DNA of 64,000 nt, from contig NZ_SCSK01000035.1 of NCBI RefSeq assembly GCF_004297875.1, positions 124,001-188,000 of the forward strand. Reading direction: 5' to 3'. Each line of letters opens with the position of its first letter. Within the stretch, counting starts at the first letter, position 1. The position numbers and the translations under genes are program-made. This document shows, in pieces, positions 40,751 through 50,964 of this stretch. Below the pieces are notes generated by a model, which was not told the DNA's origin, did not search any database, and saw only the letters and a list, made by a program, of their open reading frames with translations. Source of the stretch: Pandoraea sp. Lineage in GTDB: Bacteria; Pseudomonadota; Gammaproteobacteria; Burkholderiales; Burkholderiaceae.

Positions 40751-41764
40751 TTATGCAAATTGGCGCAGGAAGCGCAAATCGTTTTCGTAGAACAGGCGCA
40801 GATCATCGACGCCATAGCGCAACATCGCCAGGCGTTCCAGACCGCTGCCGAAGGCAAAGCCGATATACCGCTCGGGGTCAAGCCCCATATTGCGCACGAC
40901 ATTTGGATGGACCTGGCCGGAACCAGAGATCTCGAGCCATTTCCCCGCATTTTTCCCGCTCTCGAACGCCATATCGATCTCCGCCGACGGCTCGGTAAAC
41001 GGAAAATAAGAGGGGCGAAATCGGACGCGAATGTCATCTCGCTCGAAAAACTGTCGCAGAAAATCGGTATATACGCCCTTCAGATCGGCGAAGCTGATGT
41101 TCTCGTCAATCCACAGCCCCTCGACTTGATGGAACATCGGCGAGTGCGTTGCATCGCTGTCAACGCGATATGTACGCCCCGGCGCAATAACCTTGATCGG
41201 CGGACGATGCATGCGCGCATAACGCACCTGCATCGGGCTCGTGTGAGTCCTCAACAGCAATGGCTTGCCCGTTTCGTCGCTGCCGTCGACGTAAAAAGTA
41301 TCTTGCATCGAGCGAGCCGGATGATTTTCCGGACTGTTCAGCGCCGTAAAGTTATACCAGTCAGTTTCGATCTCCGGGCCATCGGCCACGTCAAAACCGA
41401 TCGAGTGAAAGATTTTTTCCACCCGTTCCCAAGTAGACAACACCGGGTGAAGCGTGCCGCGCGATTGCCCGCGCCCCGGCAGCGTCACGTCGATTGCTTC
41501 GGTGGCCAGGCGAACATTCATCAGCTCATCGTTCAGCGCCTGGCGACGGGCCTGCAAGGCGGTCTCGACCTGCTGCTTGGCCGCGTTGATGCGCGCACCT
41601 TCCGCTTTGCGCCGCTCCGCGTCGAGCTTGCCCAGCCCCTTGAGCAGTTCGGTCAGTTGCCCGGATTTTCCGAGAAAACGCGCCTTCTCATTTTCAAGTG
41701 ACGCGGCATCAAGGGCAGCGGCAAAAGCCCGCTGCGCTTCGCTAACGATATGTTCCAGGTCCAT
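40751..41764 (-). CDS. pheS: Phenylalanyl-tRNA synthetase alpha subunit
   Basis: 337-residue catalytic class-II subunit. It has the coiled-coil N-terminus ([19 protein letters not shown]), motif 2 around [15 protein letters not shown], the sequence [20 protein letters not shown] and motif 3 with [18 protein letters not shown]. The start at 41764 is taken from family alignment; the ATG at 41803 lies in the leader hairpin region and is rejected. A hairpin just upstream may regulate it. Confidence 0.97.
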   Translation of the reverse strand: MDLEHIVSEAQRAFAAALDAASLENEKARFLGKSGQLTELLKGLGKLDAERRKAEGARINAAKQQVETALQARRQALNDELMNVRLATEAIDVTLPGRGQSRGTLHPVLSTWERVEKIFHSIGFDVADGPEIETDWYNFTALNSPENHPARSMQDTFYVDGSDETGKPLLLRTHTSPMQVRYARMHRPPIKVIAPGRTYRVDSDATHSPMFHQVEGLWIDENISFADLKGVYTDFLRQFFERDDIRVRFRPSYFPFTEPSAEIDMAFESGKNAGKWLEISGSGQVHPNVVRNMGLDPERYIGFAFGSGLERLAMLRYGVDDLRLFYENDLRFLRQFA

Positions 41765-41803
41765 AGGAGCTCGGCGGTTGAGCAAATCGAATATCGAAAA
41801 CAA

Positions 41804-41828
41804 AAGGGGGCTCGGTGAGAGCCCCCTT
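41804..41828 (-). terminator. Terminator-like hairpin ahead of pheS
   Basis: 10-bp stem AAGGGGGCTC (41804-41813) with GAGCCCCCTT (41819-41828), loop of 5. On the minus strand it is followed by TTTTGTTTTCG and lies about 40 bases before the pheS ATG and 44 bases after the rplT stop. It may end rplT transcripts or act as an attenuator controlling pheST. I saw no obvious Phe-rich leader peptide in front of it. Confidence 0.6.
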
Positions 41829-41871
41829 CAGGTGGCGGCGCCAAATTCTGACGCCGCTCAAAATACAGCAT

Positions 41872-42231
41872 TTACGCTGCGACGGCGGCTTTCACCTGAT
41901 TGACAATCGCTGCAAAAGCAGCCTTATCAGTGACGGCCATATCCGCCAGCACCTTGCGGTCAAGCTCGATCGACGCCTTTTTCAAGCCATTGATGAACAC
42001 GCTGTAGGTCATGCCATGCTCACGCACACCGGCATTGATCCGCGTAATCCACAGTGCGCGGAAAACGCGTTTCTTGTTACGACGATCGCGATAGGCATAT
42101 TGCCCTGCGCGCATGACAGCTTGCTTGGCAATGCGGAACACATTGTTGCGGCGACCACGGTAACCCTTGGCGGCTGCGATAATTTTCTTGTGACGGGCCC
42201 GCGCTGTGACCCCACGTTTGACTCGAGGCAT
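41872..42231 (-). CDS. rplT: 50S ribosomal protein L20
   Basis: 119-residue ribosomal protein, with the basic N-terminus [23 protein letters not shown] (in parts) and [23 protein letters not shown]20 also represses its own operon in E. coli by binding the rpmI leader. It follows rpmI by 23 bases. Confidence 0.98.
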   Translation of the reverse strand: MPRVKRGVTARARHKKIIAAAKGYRGRRNNVFRIAKQAVMRAGQYAYRDRRNKKRVFRALWITRINAGVREHGMTYSVFINGLKKASIELDRKVLADMAVTDKAAFAAIVNQVKAAVAA

Positions 42232-42254
42232 GTTTTTCTCCTATCGGTCGGGGT

Positions 42255-42452
42255 TTAAGCGAACGGCATCATCGCGCGCACGGATTTCACGTTGGACTCG
42301 TGAACTTCCGCAGAGCCGCGCAGGTGGCGTTTGTTCTTGGTGGTTTTCTTGGTGAGAATGTGGCGCTTGAAGGCCTGACCGCGCTTGACGGTCCCGCCCG
42401 GACGCACCACAAAGCGCTTGGACGCGCTTTTCTTGGTTTTCATCTTCGGCAT
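42255..42452 (-). CDS. rpmI: 50S ribosomal protein L35
   Basis: 65 residues, [20 protein letters not shown] and [20 protein letters not shown] identify L35. The start at 42452 has GGAG seven bases upstream. It lies between infC and rplT. Confidence 0.98.
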   Translation of the reverse strand: MPKMKTKKSASKRFVVRPGGTVKRGQAFKRHILTKKTTKNKRHLRGSAEVHESNVKSVRAMMPFA

Positions 42453-42550
42453 GAAAAACTCCAGTTCTAATATGATCACAGGTGTGCCGCGAACAGCGAC
42501 CCTTGACTAACCTGCTCTCACTTGTGCGGGGCTAATACCCCTGTTTGTTT

Positions 42551-42572
42551 CACCGCGGATTCCTCCGCGGTG
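42551..42572 (-). promoter_or_regulatory. Leader hairpin between infC and rpmI
   Basis: A 9-bp perfect stem CACCGCGGA/TCCGCGGTG (42551-42559 with 42564-42572) closed on the minus strand by a GGAA tetraloop (GNRA type), starting 7 bases after the infC stop. In E. coli this spacer holds the L20 operator that represses rpmI-rplT; this stem is the only strong structure in the spacer here, so it is a candidate equivalent. No T-run follows, so termination is unlikely. Confidence 0.45.
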
Positions 42573-42579
42573 ACACGAC

Positions 42580-43101
42580 TCACTTCTTCTTTTTAGGCGC
42601 GAGCACCATGATCATCTGACGCCCTTCCATCTTGGGCATTTGCTCGACCTGACCAATTTCGTCAAGATCCGCACGCAAGCGTTCCAGCACGCGCATGCCA
42701 ATCTCCTGGTGAGCCATTTCGCGCCCGCGGAAACGTAACGTTATCTTGGTCTTGTCACCCTCATCCAAGAAACGCTGTAGATTGCGCAACTTAACCTGGT
42801 AGTCACCCTCGTCTGTCCCAGGGCGGAATTTGACTTCCTTGATCTGGATGACCTTTTGCTTGAGCTTGGCCTCGTGCGCTTTCTTGGATTCCTGGTATTT
42901 GAATTTACCGTAATCCATCAGCCGGCACACAGGCGGTTGCGCCTGTGGCGCAATCTCGACCAAGTCCAGATCGCCTTCCTCGGACATCCGGAAGGCCTCA
43001 GCCAGTTTAACGACGCCGATCGGTTCCCCGTCGACCCCAACTAGACGCACTTCCGGCGCTGTAATCTCGCCGTTGATGCGATGCGACTTCTCCGTAGCGA
43101 T
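42580..43101 (-). CDS. infC: Translation initiation factor IF-3 (AUC start)
   Basis: 173-residue IF-3. The first in-frame ATG- or GTG-type start is GTG 43050, but the sequence upstream still encodes family residues ([17 protein letters not shown]), and the frame is open back to an AUC at 43101-43099 with AAGGGA seven to eight bases before it. In other bacteria infC starts with a non-standard AUU, through which IF-3 autoregulates; AUC here is the same logic. The core [29 protein letters not shown] and [12 protein letters not shown] are canonical. thrS lies 50 bases upstream. Confidence 0.92.
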   Translation of the reverse strand: MATEKSHRINGEITAPEVRLVGVDGEPIGVVKLAEAFRMSEEGDLDLVEIAPQAQPPVCRLMDYGKFKYQESKKAHEAKLKQKVIQIKEVKFRPGTDEGDYQVKLRNLQRFLDEGDKTKITLRFRGREMAHQEIGMRVLERLRADLDEIGQVEQMPKMEGRQMIMVLAPKKKK

Positions 43102-43151
43102 GTTACGTTCCCTTTAAAAATACAAAAATTTAGCCGTACCTCTCAGTGGCA

Positions 43152-45059
43152 TTATTGAAAGGCCTCACACTCTTGAGTGAAGCGTTCTGATAGCGCGGAT
43201 AAGGGTAAAGTCCCCAAGTCCACGCCGCCACGAGCCCGAACGGCTACCACGTTGGCATCACGCTCCTTATCACCAACGACAAGCAAATACGGCACTTTTT
43301 GCAGCGCGTGCTCGCGTATTTTATAGCTAATTTTCTCATTGCGCAAATCGGCGCGTACTCTAAACCCTTGTTTTTTCAACGTTTGAGTTACCTGTCGGGC
43401 GTATTCGGCTTGATTTTCCGCAATATTCAGCACGATAGCCTGCTCCGGGGCGAGCCAAAGCGGCAATGCACCAGCGTGGTGCTCGATCAAAATGCCGATG
43501 AACCGTTCCAACGACCCCAGAATGGCGCGATGCAGCATCACCGGCCGCTTGCGGGCATTGTCTTCAGCCACATATTCGGCGTTCAACCGCTCCGGCATCG
43601 AAAAATCGACTTGCATCGTTCCGCATTGCCACTGGCGACCGATGGCATCTTTAAGCGTGTACTCGATCTTCGGTCCGTAGAAGGCCCCGTCACCCTCCGC
43701 AATTTCGAATTCGCAGCCCGAGCGACGCAATGATTCCATCAAGGCAAATTCCGCCTTGTCCCAGCCAGCATCGGTTCCTACTCGCTTGGGCGGGCGCGTT
43801 GCCACTTTATAAATGATCTCTGAAAAACCGAAATCCTTATAAACGCGCTGTAGCAACGCCGTATAGTTCACGCACTCATCGAGAATTTGATCTTCGGTAC
43901 AGAAAATATGACCGTCGTCCTGGGTAAAGCCCCGCACCCGCATCAACCCGTGCAACGCGCCGGACGGCTCATTGCGATGGCACTGACCGAACTCGCCATA
44001 GCGCAACGGCAAATCCCGATAGCTGTGCAGCGTAGCGTTGAAGATTTGTACATGTCCCGGACAGTTCATCGGCTTGAGCGCGTAGTGGCGGTTTTCCGAC
44101 TCCGTGGTAAACATGTTCTCCTTGTAGTTCTCCCAGTGCCCGGATTTTTCCCACAAGGCGCGGTCCAGAATTTGTGGCGCCTTGACCTCCTGGTAGCCAT
44201 TTTCGCGGTAAATGCGCCGCATGTACTGCTCGACTTCCTGCCATAGCGCCCACCCCTTCGGATGCCAGAAGATCAGGCCAGGCGCTTCCTCCTGGAAATG
44301 AAACAGATCGAGCGATCGACCGAGCTTGCGGTGATCGCGCTTTTCCGCCTCTTCGAGCATATGCAGGTAGGCATCCTGATCTTCCTTCTTCGCCCATGCC
44401 GTGCCATAAATGCGCTGCAGTTGCTCATTATTCGAGTCACCGCGCCAATAAGCACCGGCGACCTTCATCAACTTGAAAACCTTCAACTTGCCGGTGGATG
44501 GAACGTGCGGGCCGCGGCACAAATCAACGAACTGCCCCTCTCGATACAACCCGATCTCCTGCTCGGCCGGAATCGACGCGATGATCTCTGCCTTGTATTT
44601 CTCACCCATCGAATTGAACAGGGCAACCGCATCGTCACGGCTCCACACCTCGCGCACCACCGGTTCGTCCCGTTTGGCCAATTCGTGCATTTTCTGCTCG
44701 ATCGCCGCGAGATCTTCCGGTGTGAACGGCCGATGAAAGGAAAAATCGTAGTAAAAGCCATTTTCGATCACCGGCCCGATGGTGACCTGCGCCTCCGGAT
44801 AGAGCGCCTTCACGGCATAAGCGAGCAGGTGAGCCGTCGAATGGCGAATGATGTCGAGGCCGTCCGCGTCACGCTCGGTCACGATTGCCAGATCGACATC
44901 CTGATCAAGCAAGTACGACGTGTCGACCAACCTGCCATCGACCTTGCCGGCCAGGGCAGCCTTGGCCAGCCCAGGGCCAATCGATGCAGCGACTTGAGCC
45001 ACCGTGACCGGTTGATCGAACTGGCGCTGCGAACCATCAGGCAAACGAACTGAAACCAT
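43152..45059 (-). CDS. thrS: Threonyl-tRNA synthetase
   Basis: 635-residue class-II synthetase. It has the N-terminal TGS domain ([20 protein letters not shown]), the editing domain with the zinc-like motif [14 protein letters not shown], the core [33 protein letters not shown] in parts, and the C-terminal anticodon domain with [10 protein letters not shown]. The start at 45059 has AAGGGG upstream. First gene of thrS-infC-rpmI-rplT-pheS-pheT-ihfA. Confidence 0.98.
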   Translation of the reverse strand: MVSVRLPDGSQRQFDQPVTVAQVAASIGPGLAKAALAGKVDGRLVDTSYLLDQDVDLAIVTERDADGLDIIRHSTAHLLAYAVKALYPEAQVTIGPVIENGFYYDFSFHRPFTPEDLAAIEQKMHELAKRDEPVVREVWSRDDAVALFNSMGEKYKAEIIASIPAEQEIGLYREGQFVDLCRGPHVPSTGKLKVFKLMKVAGAYWRGDSNNEQLQRIYGTAWAKKEDQDAYLHMLEEAEKRDHRKLGRSLDLFHFQEEAPGLIFWHPKGWALWQEVEQYMRRIYRENGYQEVKAPQILDRALWEKSGHWENYKENMFTTESENRHYALKPMNCPGHVQIFNATLHSYRDLPLRYGEFGQCHRNEPSGALHGLMRVRGFTQDDGHIFCTEDQILDECVNYTALLQRVYKDFGFSEIIYKVATRPPKRVGTDAGWDKAEFALMESLRRSGCEFEIAEGDGAFYGPKIEYTLKDAIGRQWQCGTMQVDFSMPERLNAEYVAEDNARKRPVMLHRAILGSLERFIGILIEHHAGALPLWLAPEQAIVLNIAENQAEYARQVTQTLKKQGFRVRADLRNEKISYKIREHALQKVPYLLVVGDKERDANVVAVRARGGVDLGTLPLSALSERFTQECEAFQ

Positions 45060-45108
45060 GCGGCGACCCCTTTTTGCAAAATCCCTCATCGGGCAAATTC
45101 AGTGGGCG

Positions 45109-45146
45109 AAAAAAATGCGGCCTCGACGTATGCCGAGGCCGCATTT
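45109..45146 (-). terminator. Terminator of tRNA-Val
   Basis: 13-bp stem (45113-45125 with 45134-45146, AAATGCGGCCTCG), 8-base loop. On the minus strand seven T follow (partly paired). It lies about 120 bases after the tRNA 3' end and ahead of thrS, so thrS should have its own promoter or read through. Confidence 0.8.
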
Positions 45147-45269
45147 GCTTGCTTTTCTTGAGACGAAAAACACCCCCGACTAACGTCGCGCCTTCACCTC
45201 GGTAAAAGTTCGCGCTGTCATAAACTGGATGCCCTTCTACGTTCTTGCAGAAAAACGTACGTTGTTCGT

Positions 45270-45346
45270 TGGTAGGCTCGATTGGACTCGAACCAACGAC
45301 CCCCACCATGTCAAGGTGGTGCTCTAACCAGCTGAGCTACGAGCCT
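45270..45346 (-). tRNA. tRNA-Val (anticodon GAC)
   Basis: 77 bases on the minus strand with a complete cloverleaf: acceptor AGGCTCG pairing CGAGCCT, D arm GCTC/GAGC, anticodon arm CCACC-TTGACAT-GGTGG with anticodon GAC, T arm with TTCGAGT, and encoded CCA at the 3' end. The only tRNA I find in the window. Confidence 0.97.
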
Positions 45347-45362
45347 ATTTCAAGAGAACGCG

Positions 45363-45389
45363 ATTGTAGCACGGCATTTTAAAATTCAA
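45363..45389 (-). promoter_or_regulatory. Promoter of tRNA-Val
   Basis: On the minus strand TTGAAT (45389-45384), 15-base spacer, TACAAT (45368-45363), which would start transcription about 10 bases before the tRNA. Confidence 0.5.
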
Positions 45390-45561
45390 CAAGCACCAAA
45401 ACGATCAAAAACCAATCGCGACGCCAGGGCTTCACACAGCATGCGGATGCGCTCATCAGGACACACCCAACGTTTTCATGGCTACCACTACCCGACGCCC
45501 GGCTCGCGGGCGAAATCCACCTGCGCATGTGTGCTAAATTTTGCCTGGAAATTGGTATTAA

Positions 45562-45579
45562 GCGCCCCCCTCGGGGCGC
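45562..45579 (+). other. GC-rich hairpin just before mutS
   Basis: GCGCCCC (45562-45568) pairs with GGGGCGC (45573-45579) with a 4-base loop, ending a few bases before the mutS Shine-Dalgarno GAGAGGA. It could influence initiation of mutS translation. Confidence 0.4.
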
Positions 45580-45594
45580 CTCTGAGAGGAATGA

Positions 45595-48252
45595 ATGGCC
45601 GCACCACCCAAGGCAACTGGCGATCGCGATAAAGCCTTCGACAATCACACACCAATGATGCAGCAATACCTGCGCATCAAGGCCGATCATCCCGATACGC
45701 TCGTGTTTTACCGCATGGGTGATTTCTACGAATTATTCTTCGACGATGCGGAAAAAGCATCTCGCCTGCTCGATCTCACGCTGACTTCACGCGGAGCCTC
45801 TGCCGGCACGCCGATCAAGATGGCTGGGGTGCCCCATCATGCGGTTGAGCAATATCTCGCCAAACTCGTAAAACTCGGCGAATCGGTCGCGATCTGCGAA
45901 CAGATTGGTGACCCGGCCACCACCAAAGGGCCGGTCGAGCGAAAAGTGGTCAGGGTCGTTACGCCGGGTACGCTAACCGACGCGGCACTGCTGTCCGACA
46001 AGGTCGATCAGTATCTGCTGGCACTACATGTGCAGCCGGCACGCAAAGCGGCAGCACCCAAAATCGGGCTCGCCTGGCTCAATCTTGCCAGCGGCGAATT
46101 GCGCCTGCTCGAAGTTGCGCCGGATCGCCTGGATCGTGAGTTCGAGCGCATTCGCCCCGCCGAAACGCTCGTAGCGGACAGCCAGATCGATGCCGTCGAA
46201 GGGCTCGCTCACGGCGCACTCACCCGACTGCCGGATTGGCATTTCGACATTGCCACCGGGACCCAACGTATTCGCGATCAGTTAGGGGTAACGCAGCTAA
46301 GCGCCTTCGGGTGCGATGACCTCGCTCCGGCGCTCGGCGCAGTCGGCGCACTGCTCCAATACGCCGCGGCAACCCAGGGGCAGTCGCTGCGCCACGTGCA
46401 AAGACTGATCGTCGAGCGGGAGTCCGCGTATATCGGCCTGGACAGCGCCACCCGGCGCAATCTCGAGATCACGGAAACCCTGCGTGGCACGGAGTCTCCA
46501 ACGCTGCTCTCGCTGCTCGACACCTGCAGCACCACCATGGGCAGCCGATTATTGCGCCACTGGTTGCATCATCCCTGGCGCGATCAGCAAATCCCGCGCG
46601 CGCGCCAGCAAGCTATCGGCGTGCTGCTCGACGATGCGTACGGTGCTGCCTGGCAACCGTTGCGCAATGAATTGCGTCGCGTCGCCGATGTCGAGCGCAT
46701 CACTGCCCGGCTGGCGCTGTTGTCTGCGCGGCCGCGAGATCTATCGAGCTTGCGCGACTCATTGCAGCAGTTACCGCAACTGCAGGCCGCCCTTGCTCCG
46801 GCGCAAGGCGGGGCCTCCCTGCTCGATACATTGCATGCAGAACTGACGCCACCCGAGGCCTGCGTCGAAATGCTGGCCCGCAGTATCGCCGCCGAACCGG
46901 CTGCGATACTGCGCGACGGTGGCGTCATCGCGCGAGGATTCGACGCTGAACTCGATGAATTGCGAGACATTTCGGAAAACTGCGGGCAGTTTTTGGTCGA
47001 TCTGGAGGCGCGCGAGCGAGCGCGCACCGGCATCCCCAATCTGCGCGTCGAGTACAACCGGGTTCACGGCTTCTATATCGAAGTCACGCGCGGCCAGACC
47101 GACAAAGTACCGGACGATTATCGTCGCCGCCAAACGCTCAAAAACGCGGAGCGCTACATCACACCGGAGCTCAAGACCTTCGAGGACAAGGCGCTGTCGG
47201 CCCAGGAGCGCTCGCTCGCTCGCGAGAAAATGTTATACGACACGCTGCTCCAATCCTTGCTGCCGTATATCGCGGATTGCCAGCGCATCGCAGCCGCGCT
47301 GGCACAGCTGGATGTGCTGTGCACGCTCGCCGAGCGTGCCGGCACGCTGCGCTGGACAGCGCCCATCTTGAGTGACGAGCCGGCACTCTCGATTATTCAG
47401 GGCAGGCACCCGGTGGTGGAAAATCAAGTCGAGCGTTTTATCGCCAATGATTGCCAACTCGACGCAGCGCGCAAATTGCTGCTGATCACTGGCCCCAACA
47501 TGGGCGGTAAATCGACTTTCATGCGCCAGACTGCGCTGATTGTATTGCTGGCCTATGTCGGTAGCTATGTTCCTGCCGAACAGGCGATCTTCGGCCCGCT
47601 CGACGCTATCTATACGCGCATCGGCGCAGCCGACGACCTGGCTGGAGGACGTTCGACCTTCATGGTCGAAATGACGGAGTCGGCAACGATTCTTCACAAT
47701 GCGACCGAGCAAAGCCTGGTTCTGATGGACGAGATCGGGCGCGGCACATCGACCTTCGACGGTTTGGCGCTGGCCTGGGCGATAGGGCGTCAGCTCTTGA
47801 CACACAATCGCAGCTTTACGCTCTTTGCCACCCATTATTTCGAACTGACTCAACTGCCCGACGAATTCCCGCAGGCGGCCAATGTACATCTCGATGCCAT
47901 CGAGCACGGCGACGGCATTGTGTTCCTGCACGCGGTTCAAAGCGGACCGGCCAGCCAAAGCTACGGATTGCAGGTCGCTCAACTGGCCGGAGTCCCTCCT
48001 GCCGTGATTCGCGCTGCACGCAAGCATCTGGCCGAACTCGAGCAGCAATCGCTCAACGCCGCAGCGCCGCAGATGGATCTGTTCGCCACGCCGCGCTTCG
48101 ATGCCATCGAGGCGACGCCAGTCATGCCTTCGCCCAGTGCGGCGCAGCAGGCTATCCTCGATCGCCTCGAGGCAATCGACCCCGATAATCTGCGCCCACG
48201 CGATGCGCTCGAGGCGCTCTACGAACTGCGCGGCATGCTGGACAAAACCTGA
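45595..48252 (+). CDS. mutS: DNA mismatch repair protein MutS
   Basis: 885-residue mismatch-recognition ATPase. The mismatch-binding Phe-x-Glu is F44-Y45-E46 in MGDFYELFF. The Walker A motif [13 protein letters not shown] lies near residue 633, followed by ABC-type signatures ([28 protein letters not shown]), and the C-terminal dimerisation part is present. The ATG at 45595 has AGAGGA upstream. Confidence 0.98.
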   Translation: MAAPPKATGDRDKAFDNHTPMMQQYLRIKADHPDTLVFYRMGDFYELFFDDAEKASRLLDLTLTSRGASAGTPIKMAGVPHHAVEQYLAKLVKLGESVAICEQIGDPATTKGPVERKVVRVVTPGTLTDAALLSDKVDQYLLALHVQPARKAAAPKIGLAWLNLASGELRLLEVAPDRLDREFERIRPAETLVADSQIDAVEGLAHGALTRLPDWHFDIATGTQRIRDQLGVTQLSAFGCDDLAPALGAVGALLQYAAATQGQSLRHVQRLIVERESAYIGLDSATRRNLEITETLRGTESPTLLSLLDTCSTTMGSRLLRHWLHHPWRDQQIPRARQQAIGVLLDDAYGAAWQPLRNELRRVADVERITARLALLSARPRDLSSLRDSLQQLPQLQAALAPAQGGASLLDTLHAELTPPEACVEMLARSIAAEPAAILRDGGVIARGFDAELDELRDISENCGQFLVDLEARERARTGIPNLRVEYNRVHGFYIEVTRGQTDKVPDDYRRRQTLKNAERYITPELKTFEDKALSAQERSLAREKMLYDTLLQSLLPYIADCQRIAAALAQLDVLCTLAERAGTLRWTAPILSDEPALSIIQGRHPVVENQVERFIANDCQLDAARKLLLITGPNMGGKSTFMRQTALIVLLAYVGSYVPAEQAIFGPLDAIYTRIGAADDLAGGRSTFMVEMTESATILHNATEQSLVLMDEIGRGTSTFDGLALAWAIGRQLLTHNRSFTLFATHYFELTQLPDEFPQAANVHLDAIEHGDGIVFLHAVQSGPASQSYGLQVAQLAGVPPAVIRAARKHLAELEQQSLNAAAPQMDLFATPRFDAIEATPVMPSPSAAQQAILDRLEAIDPDNLRPRDALEALYELRGMLDKT

Positions 48253-48581
48253 GGACGGCACGGTAGCGCTCGCTTCGGTGCGCGCCCGGAATGTTCATCC
48301 GGCGTCGCCTGGCAACAGCTTTGCCGCGCGCAAAAAAATAGGCCGCCAGGTGCGGGCGGCCCATTCAGCTATCCATTCAGCGCGGTACCAGCCCGCCCTG
48401 GACGAGATGCGCGCTCTTTATCTGCAAGAGACGCATCAATGTCGCTCATAGATCTGTCACAGCGCGTCGGGCGATCAAGCCGGCTGCCTCGAGCAGGCGC
48501 GCTCCGACGCGTGCCGCAGCTTTTCGGCACGCCCGACATTCCGACGCGCGCTCAGGTTAACGTCGGGCATCGCCCCGAATA
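48253..48581. other. Intergenic region between mutS and slyD
   Basis: 329 bases between convergent genes, with no recognisable gene. Only a hairpin near 48340 (see separate entry) stands out. Confidence 0.6.
48332..48361 (-). terminator. Terminator behind slyD
   Basis: Seven-bp stem GGCCGCC/GGCGGCC (48341-48347 with 48355-48361), followed on the minus strand by TATTTTTTT. It lies about 220 bases after the slyD stop. It also faces the end of mutS but lacks a T-run in that direction. Confidence 0.55.
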
Positions 48582-49145
48582 TCAGTGCAGAATGCGCGGT
48601 GCCCCGTGACCGTCATCCTGCTCGCCGCCAGCCTCACCCTGATCGTCCTCGTCGAGAACCTCGAGTCCACTCGCACCATGCGCATGCTCATGCTCGATTT
48701 CGTCCTCGGTAGCCTCTCGAACGTCGGTGACCTTGAGAGAAAATCTCAGCGCCATACCTGCCAGCGGATGATTGCCGTCAAGCACCACTTTGTCATCAGC
48801 GACGTCGGTCACGGTATAAATCAGGGTTTGGGCCTCATCGTCACCGTCTTCGGGCGATCCCTCGAACTGCATGCCCACTTCCAGCGGCTCGGGAAAGCGG
48901 GCGCGTTCCTCGACCTTGATCAGTTCGGGATCATAATCACCAAACGCATCTTCGGGCTCCAGCTGCAACTGCGCTTCAAACCCAATATCCCGCCCATCCA
49001 GCGCTTCCTCGATTTTCGGGAACGTGCCATCATAGCCGCCATGCAAATAAACCATCGGCTCGTCGCCACTTTCCTCGATCAGATTGCCTTGGGAATCTGA
49101 CAGTGTGTACGCGACCGACACGACGGTATTTTTTTCAATCTTCAT
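48582..49145 (-). CDS. slyD: FKBP-type peptidyl-prolyl isomerase, SlyD-like
   Basis: 187-residue cytosolic prolyl isomerase and chaperone of the SlyD family. The FKBP core MKIEKNTVVSVAYTL, GGYDGTFPKIEEALDG, and the IF-domain region with DVADDKVVLDGNHPLAGMAL are present. The C-terminal tail is acidic and only lightly His-rich (EHEHAHGASG, DDGHGAP), less metal-binding than E. coli SlyD. CGGAG lies before the ATG at 49145. It is divergent from the ribosomal-oxygenase gene. Confidence 0.93.
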   Translation of the reverse strand: MKIEKNTVVSVAYTLSDSQGNLIEESGDEPMVYLHGGYDGTFPKIEEALDGRDIGFEAQLQLEPEDAFGDYDPELIKVEERARFPEPLEVGMQFEGSPEDGDDEAQTLIYTVTDVADDKVVLDGNHPLAGMALRFSLKVTDVREATEDEIEHEHAHGASGLEVLDEDDQGEAGGEQDDGHGAPRILH

Positions 49146-49169
49146 CAAACTCTCCGGAAAACAGCCCAC

Positions 49170-49175
49170 ATTATA
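49170..49175 (-). promoter_or_regulatory. -10 element of slyD
   Basis: Perfect TATAAT on the minus strand (CCCGTATAATG), about 25 bases before the slyD ATG. The expected -35 position reads AGGAGC, a poor match. Confidence 0.4.
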
Positions 49176-49208
49176 CGGGAGCCTCTCTGACGGCTCCTTT
49201 GTACTCGC

Positions 49209-50396
49209 ATGAAAAGATCCTTGCAACCACCCTCCCTGCTTGGCGACCTCTCGTCAGCCGAATTCATGCGGCGCTACTGGCACCGGCAACCGCTGGTGAT
49301 TCGCCAGGCGATTCCCGGTTTCACACCATTGCTGGACCGCGCTGCATTGCTCGCGCTGGCCGCTCGAGACGACGTCGAATCCCGTCTGGTTCGGCAGATA
49401 CGGCAACGCTGGACGCTGTCGAGCGGGCCATTCGAGGCAGCCGATTTGCCAAGTGCGCGCACACGGCAATGGACACTCCTGTTGCAGGGAGTGAACCTGC
49501 ATCACGACGGCGCGCGAGCACTATTAGACCAGTTTCGCTTCGTGCCGGACGCGCGACTGGATGATCTCATGATCAGCTACGCCACCGATGGTGGCGGCGT
49601 CGGGCCGCACTTCGATTCCTATGACGTATTCCTATTGCAGGCCCACGGCACGCGCCGTTGGCGTATTTCCGCACAACAGGATCAAACGCTGATCGACGGC
49701 TTGCCGTTGAAAATACTGAAAAACTTCAAGGCCGAGCAGGAATGGGATCTAATCCCTGGCGATATGCTCTACCTGCCGCCTGGCTACGCTCACGACGGCG
49801 TCGCGCTGGGTGAATGCATGACATATTCGATCGGCTTTCGGGCGCCAACCAATCGCGAGATCCTACAAAATTTTCTCTATTTCCTGGCTGAAAATAGTGA
49901 CGAACTGCCACTTGGTCAGGCGTTTGAGGGGCGTTACGCAGATCCCAGGCAACCGTCTGTCGCACATCCGGCACGCCTGCCAAACCAAATGATCGATCGC
50001 ATCGCAGCACAACTGGCCAAGGTCCGATGGCGTCGGCAGGATATCGTCCGTTTTCTCGGCCAATGGCTGAGCGAGCCCAAACCTCAGGTCTATTTCACGC
50101 CGCCGGAGTCGCCGATGACGCGAGGCGCCTTTTTACGTCGCGCTCGCGCCCAGGGCGTCGCGCTGGCGCGTCAAAGTCAATGTCTGTATGAGGCAGGTTA
50201 TTCGTTTTTCAACGGGGAAATTCAATCGCTGCCCAGCGCCGCGCAAAAATGGTTTCGCCGATTAGCCGACGCTCGGCGACTGAGCCAGGCCGATTGCGCA
50301 GAACTGCCGGCGCCACCCGCGCCAGACTGGGACATTCTGTACGAATGGTATCGTGCCGGATGGATCGAACTTACGCCGCCGGGGGCCAGTCGTTGA
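49209..50396 (+). CDS. roxA: Ribosomal oxygenase (JmjC/cupin, RoxA/YcfD type)
   Basis: 395-residue 2-oxoglutarate/Fe(II) oxygenase of the cupin/JmjC type. In E. coli YcfD hydroxylates an arginine of ribosomal protein L16. The Fe ligands H134 and D136 in GPHFDSYDVF and H195 in YAHDGVALG are in place, and the start LxGxxSxxEFMRRYWHRQPLVIR matches the family. The C-terminal wHTH domain is also present in length. The gene is divergent from slyD, with a 63-base gap. Confidence 0.88.
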   Translation: MKRSLQPPSLLGDLSSAEFMRRYWHRQPLVIRQAIPGFTPLLDRAALLALAARDDVESRLVRQIRQRWTLSSGPFEAADLPSARTRQWTLLLQGVNLHHDGARALLDQFRFVPDARLDDLMISYATDGGGVGPHFDSYDVFLLQAHGTRRWRISAQQDQTLIDGLPLKILKNFKAEQEWDLIPGDMLYLPPGYAHDGVALGECMTYSIGFRAPTNREILQNFLYFLAENSDELPLGQAFEGRYADPRQPSVAHPARLPNQMIDRIAAQLAKVRWRRQDIVRFLGQWLSEPKPQVYFTPPESPMTRGAFLRRARAQGVALARQSQCLYEAGYSFFNGEIQSLPSAAQKWFRRLADARRLSQADCAELPAPPAPDWDILYEWYRAGWIELTPPGASR

Positions 50397-50496
50397 GCTT
50401 TTTCGCGGATCGAGCCGTTGCGCAAGCCTGCGGCGGGTCGCCATCATGCCATAGGTAAAACGAAGAAAAAAAAGCAACGAATGCTGGGAAATATCA

Positions 50497-50525
50497 TCGA
50501 CTACATATATGAAACCCCCTATAAT
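50497..50525 (+). promoter_or_regulatory. Promoter of the Ala-rich lipoprotein gene
   Basis: TCGACT (50497-50502), 17-base spacer, TATAAT (50520-50525). The -10 is perfect. It gives a leader of about 130 bases before the ATG at 50660. Confidence 0.6.
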
Positions 50526-50659
50526 TTCCCGCCAAGCCACCTGCAGAACTAGGGTAATCCACAATTGCCGACGCGCACGCAGCTGGCCTTACGCTGACCC
50601 AGCGTACCCCGATTCATTGCATATTTCTTCGTTTGTCTACACTATAAAAGGACGTGATC

Positions 50660-50950
50660 ATGAAAAAGTCTCTCCTCGTCGCCGCGTTGCTGGCGCTGAC
50701 CTTGACCGCCTGCGGTAAGAAAGAGGAACAACCGGCGGCCGACAACACCGCTGCCAGCGCAGCCGCTGCTGCCGCCTCTGACGCCAGTTCCGCCGCATCC
50801 GCCGCCGGCGCCGCTGCCAGCGATGCCGCTTCGGCCGCTGGCGCTGCTGCCCAGGAAGCCGCTTCGGACGTTAGCGCAGCCGCCTCGTCGGCAGCCTCTG
50901 CTGCTGGCGCCGCCGTCGACGCTGCGAAAGACGCCGTCAAGAAGCAGTAA
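50660..50950 (+). CDS. Small Ala/Ser-rich lipoprotein
   Basis: 96 residues with a lipoprotein signal MKKSLLVAALLALTLTACGKK (lipobox LTAC). The mature part is almost only Ala, Ser, Gly and Asp, with imperfect repeats of the type AASDAASAAGAA and a Lys-rich end (DAVKKQ). Such a composition predicts a long helix anchored in the outer membrane, perhaps Lpp-like. AAGGA lies seven bases before the ATG, which decides against the in-frame GTG at 50654. Its terminator has been split by the adjacent insertion sequence. Confidence 0.8.
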   Translation: MKKSLLVAALLALTLTACGKKEEQPAADNTAASAAAAAASDASSAASAAGAAASDAASAAGAAAQEAASDVSAAASSAASAAGAAVDAAKDAVKKQ

Positions 50951-50964
50951 TTAGGCTTCTGACG

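Noticed and set aside
42580..43050. GTG 43050 as the infC start
   Set aside because: Conserved IF-3 residues continue upstream in frame to the AUC at 43101 with a good ribosome-binding site.
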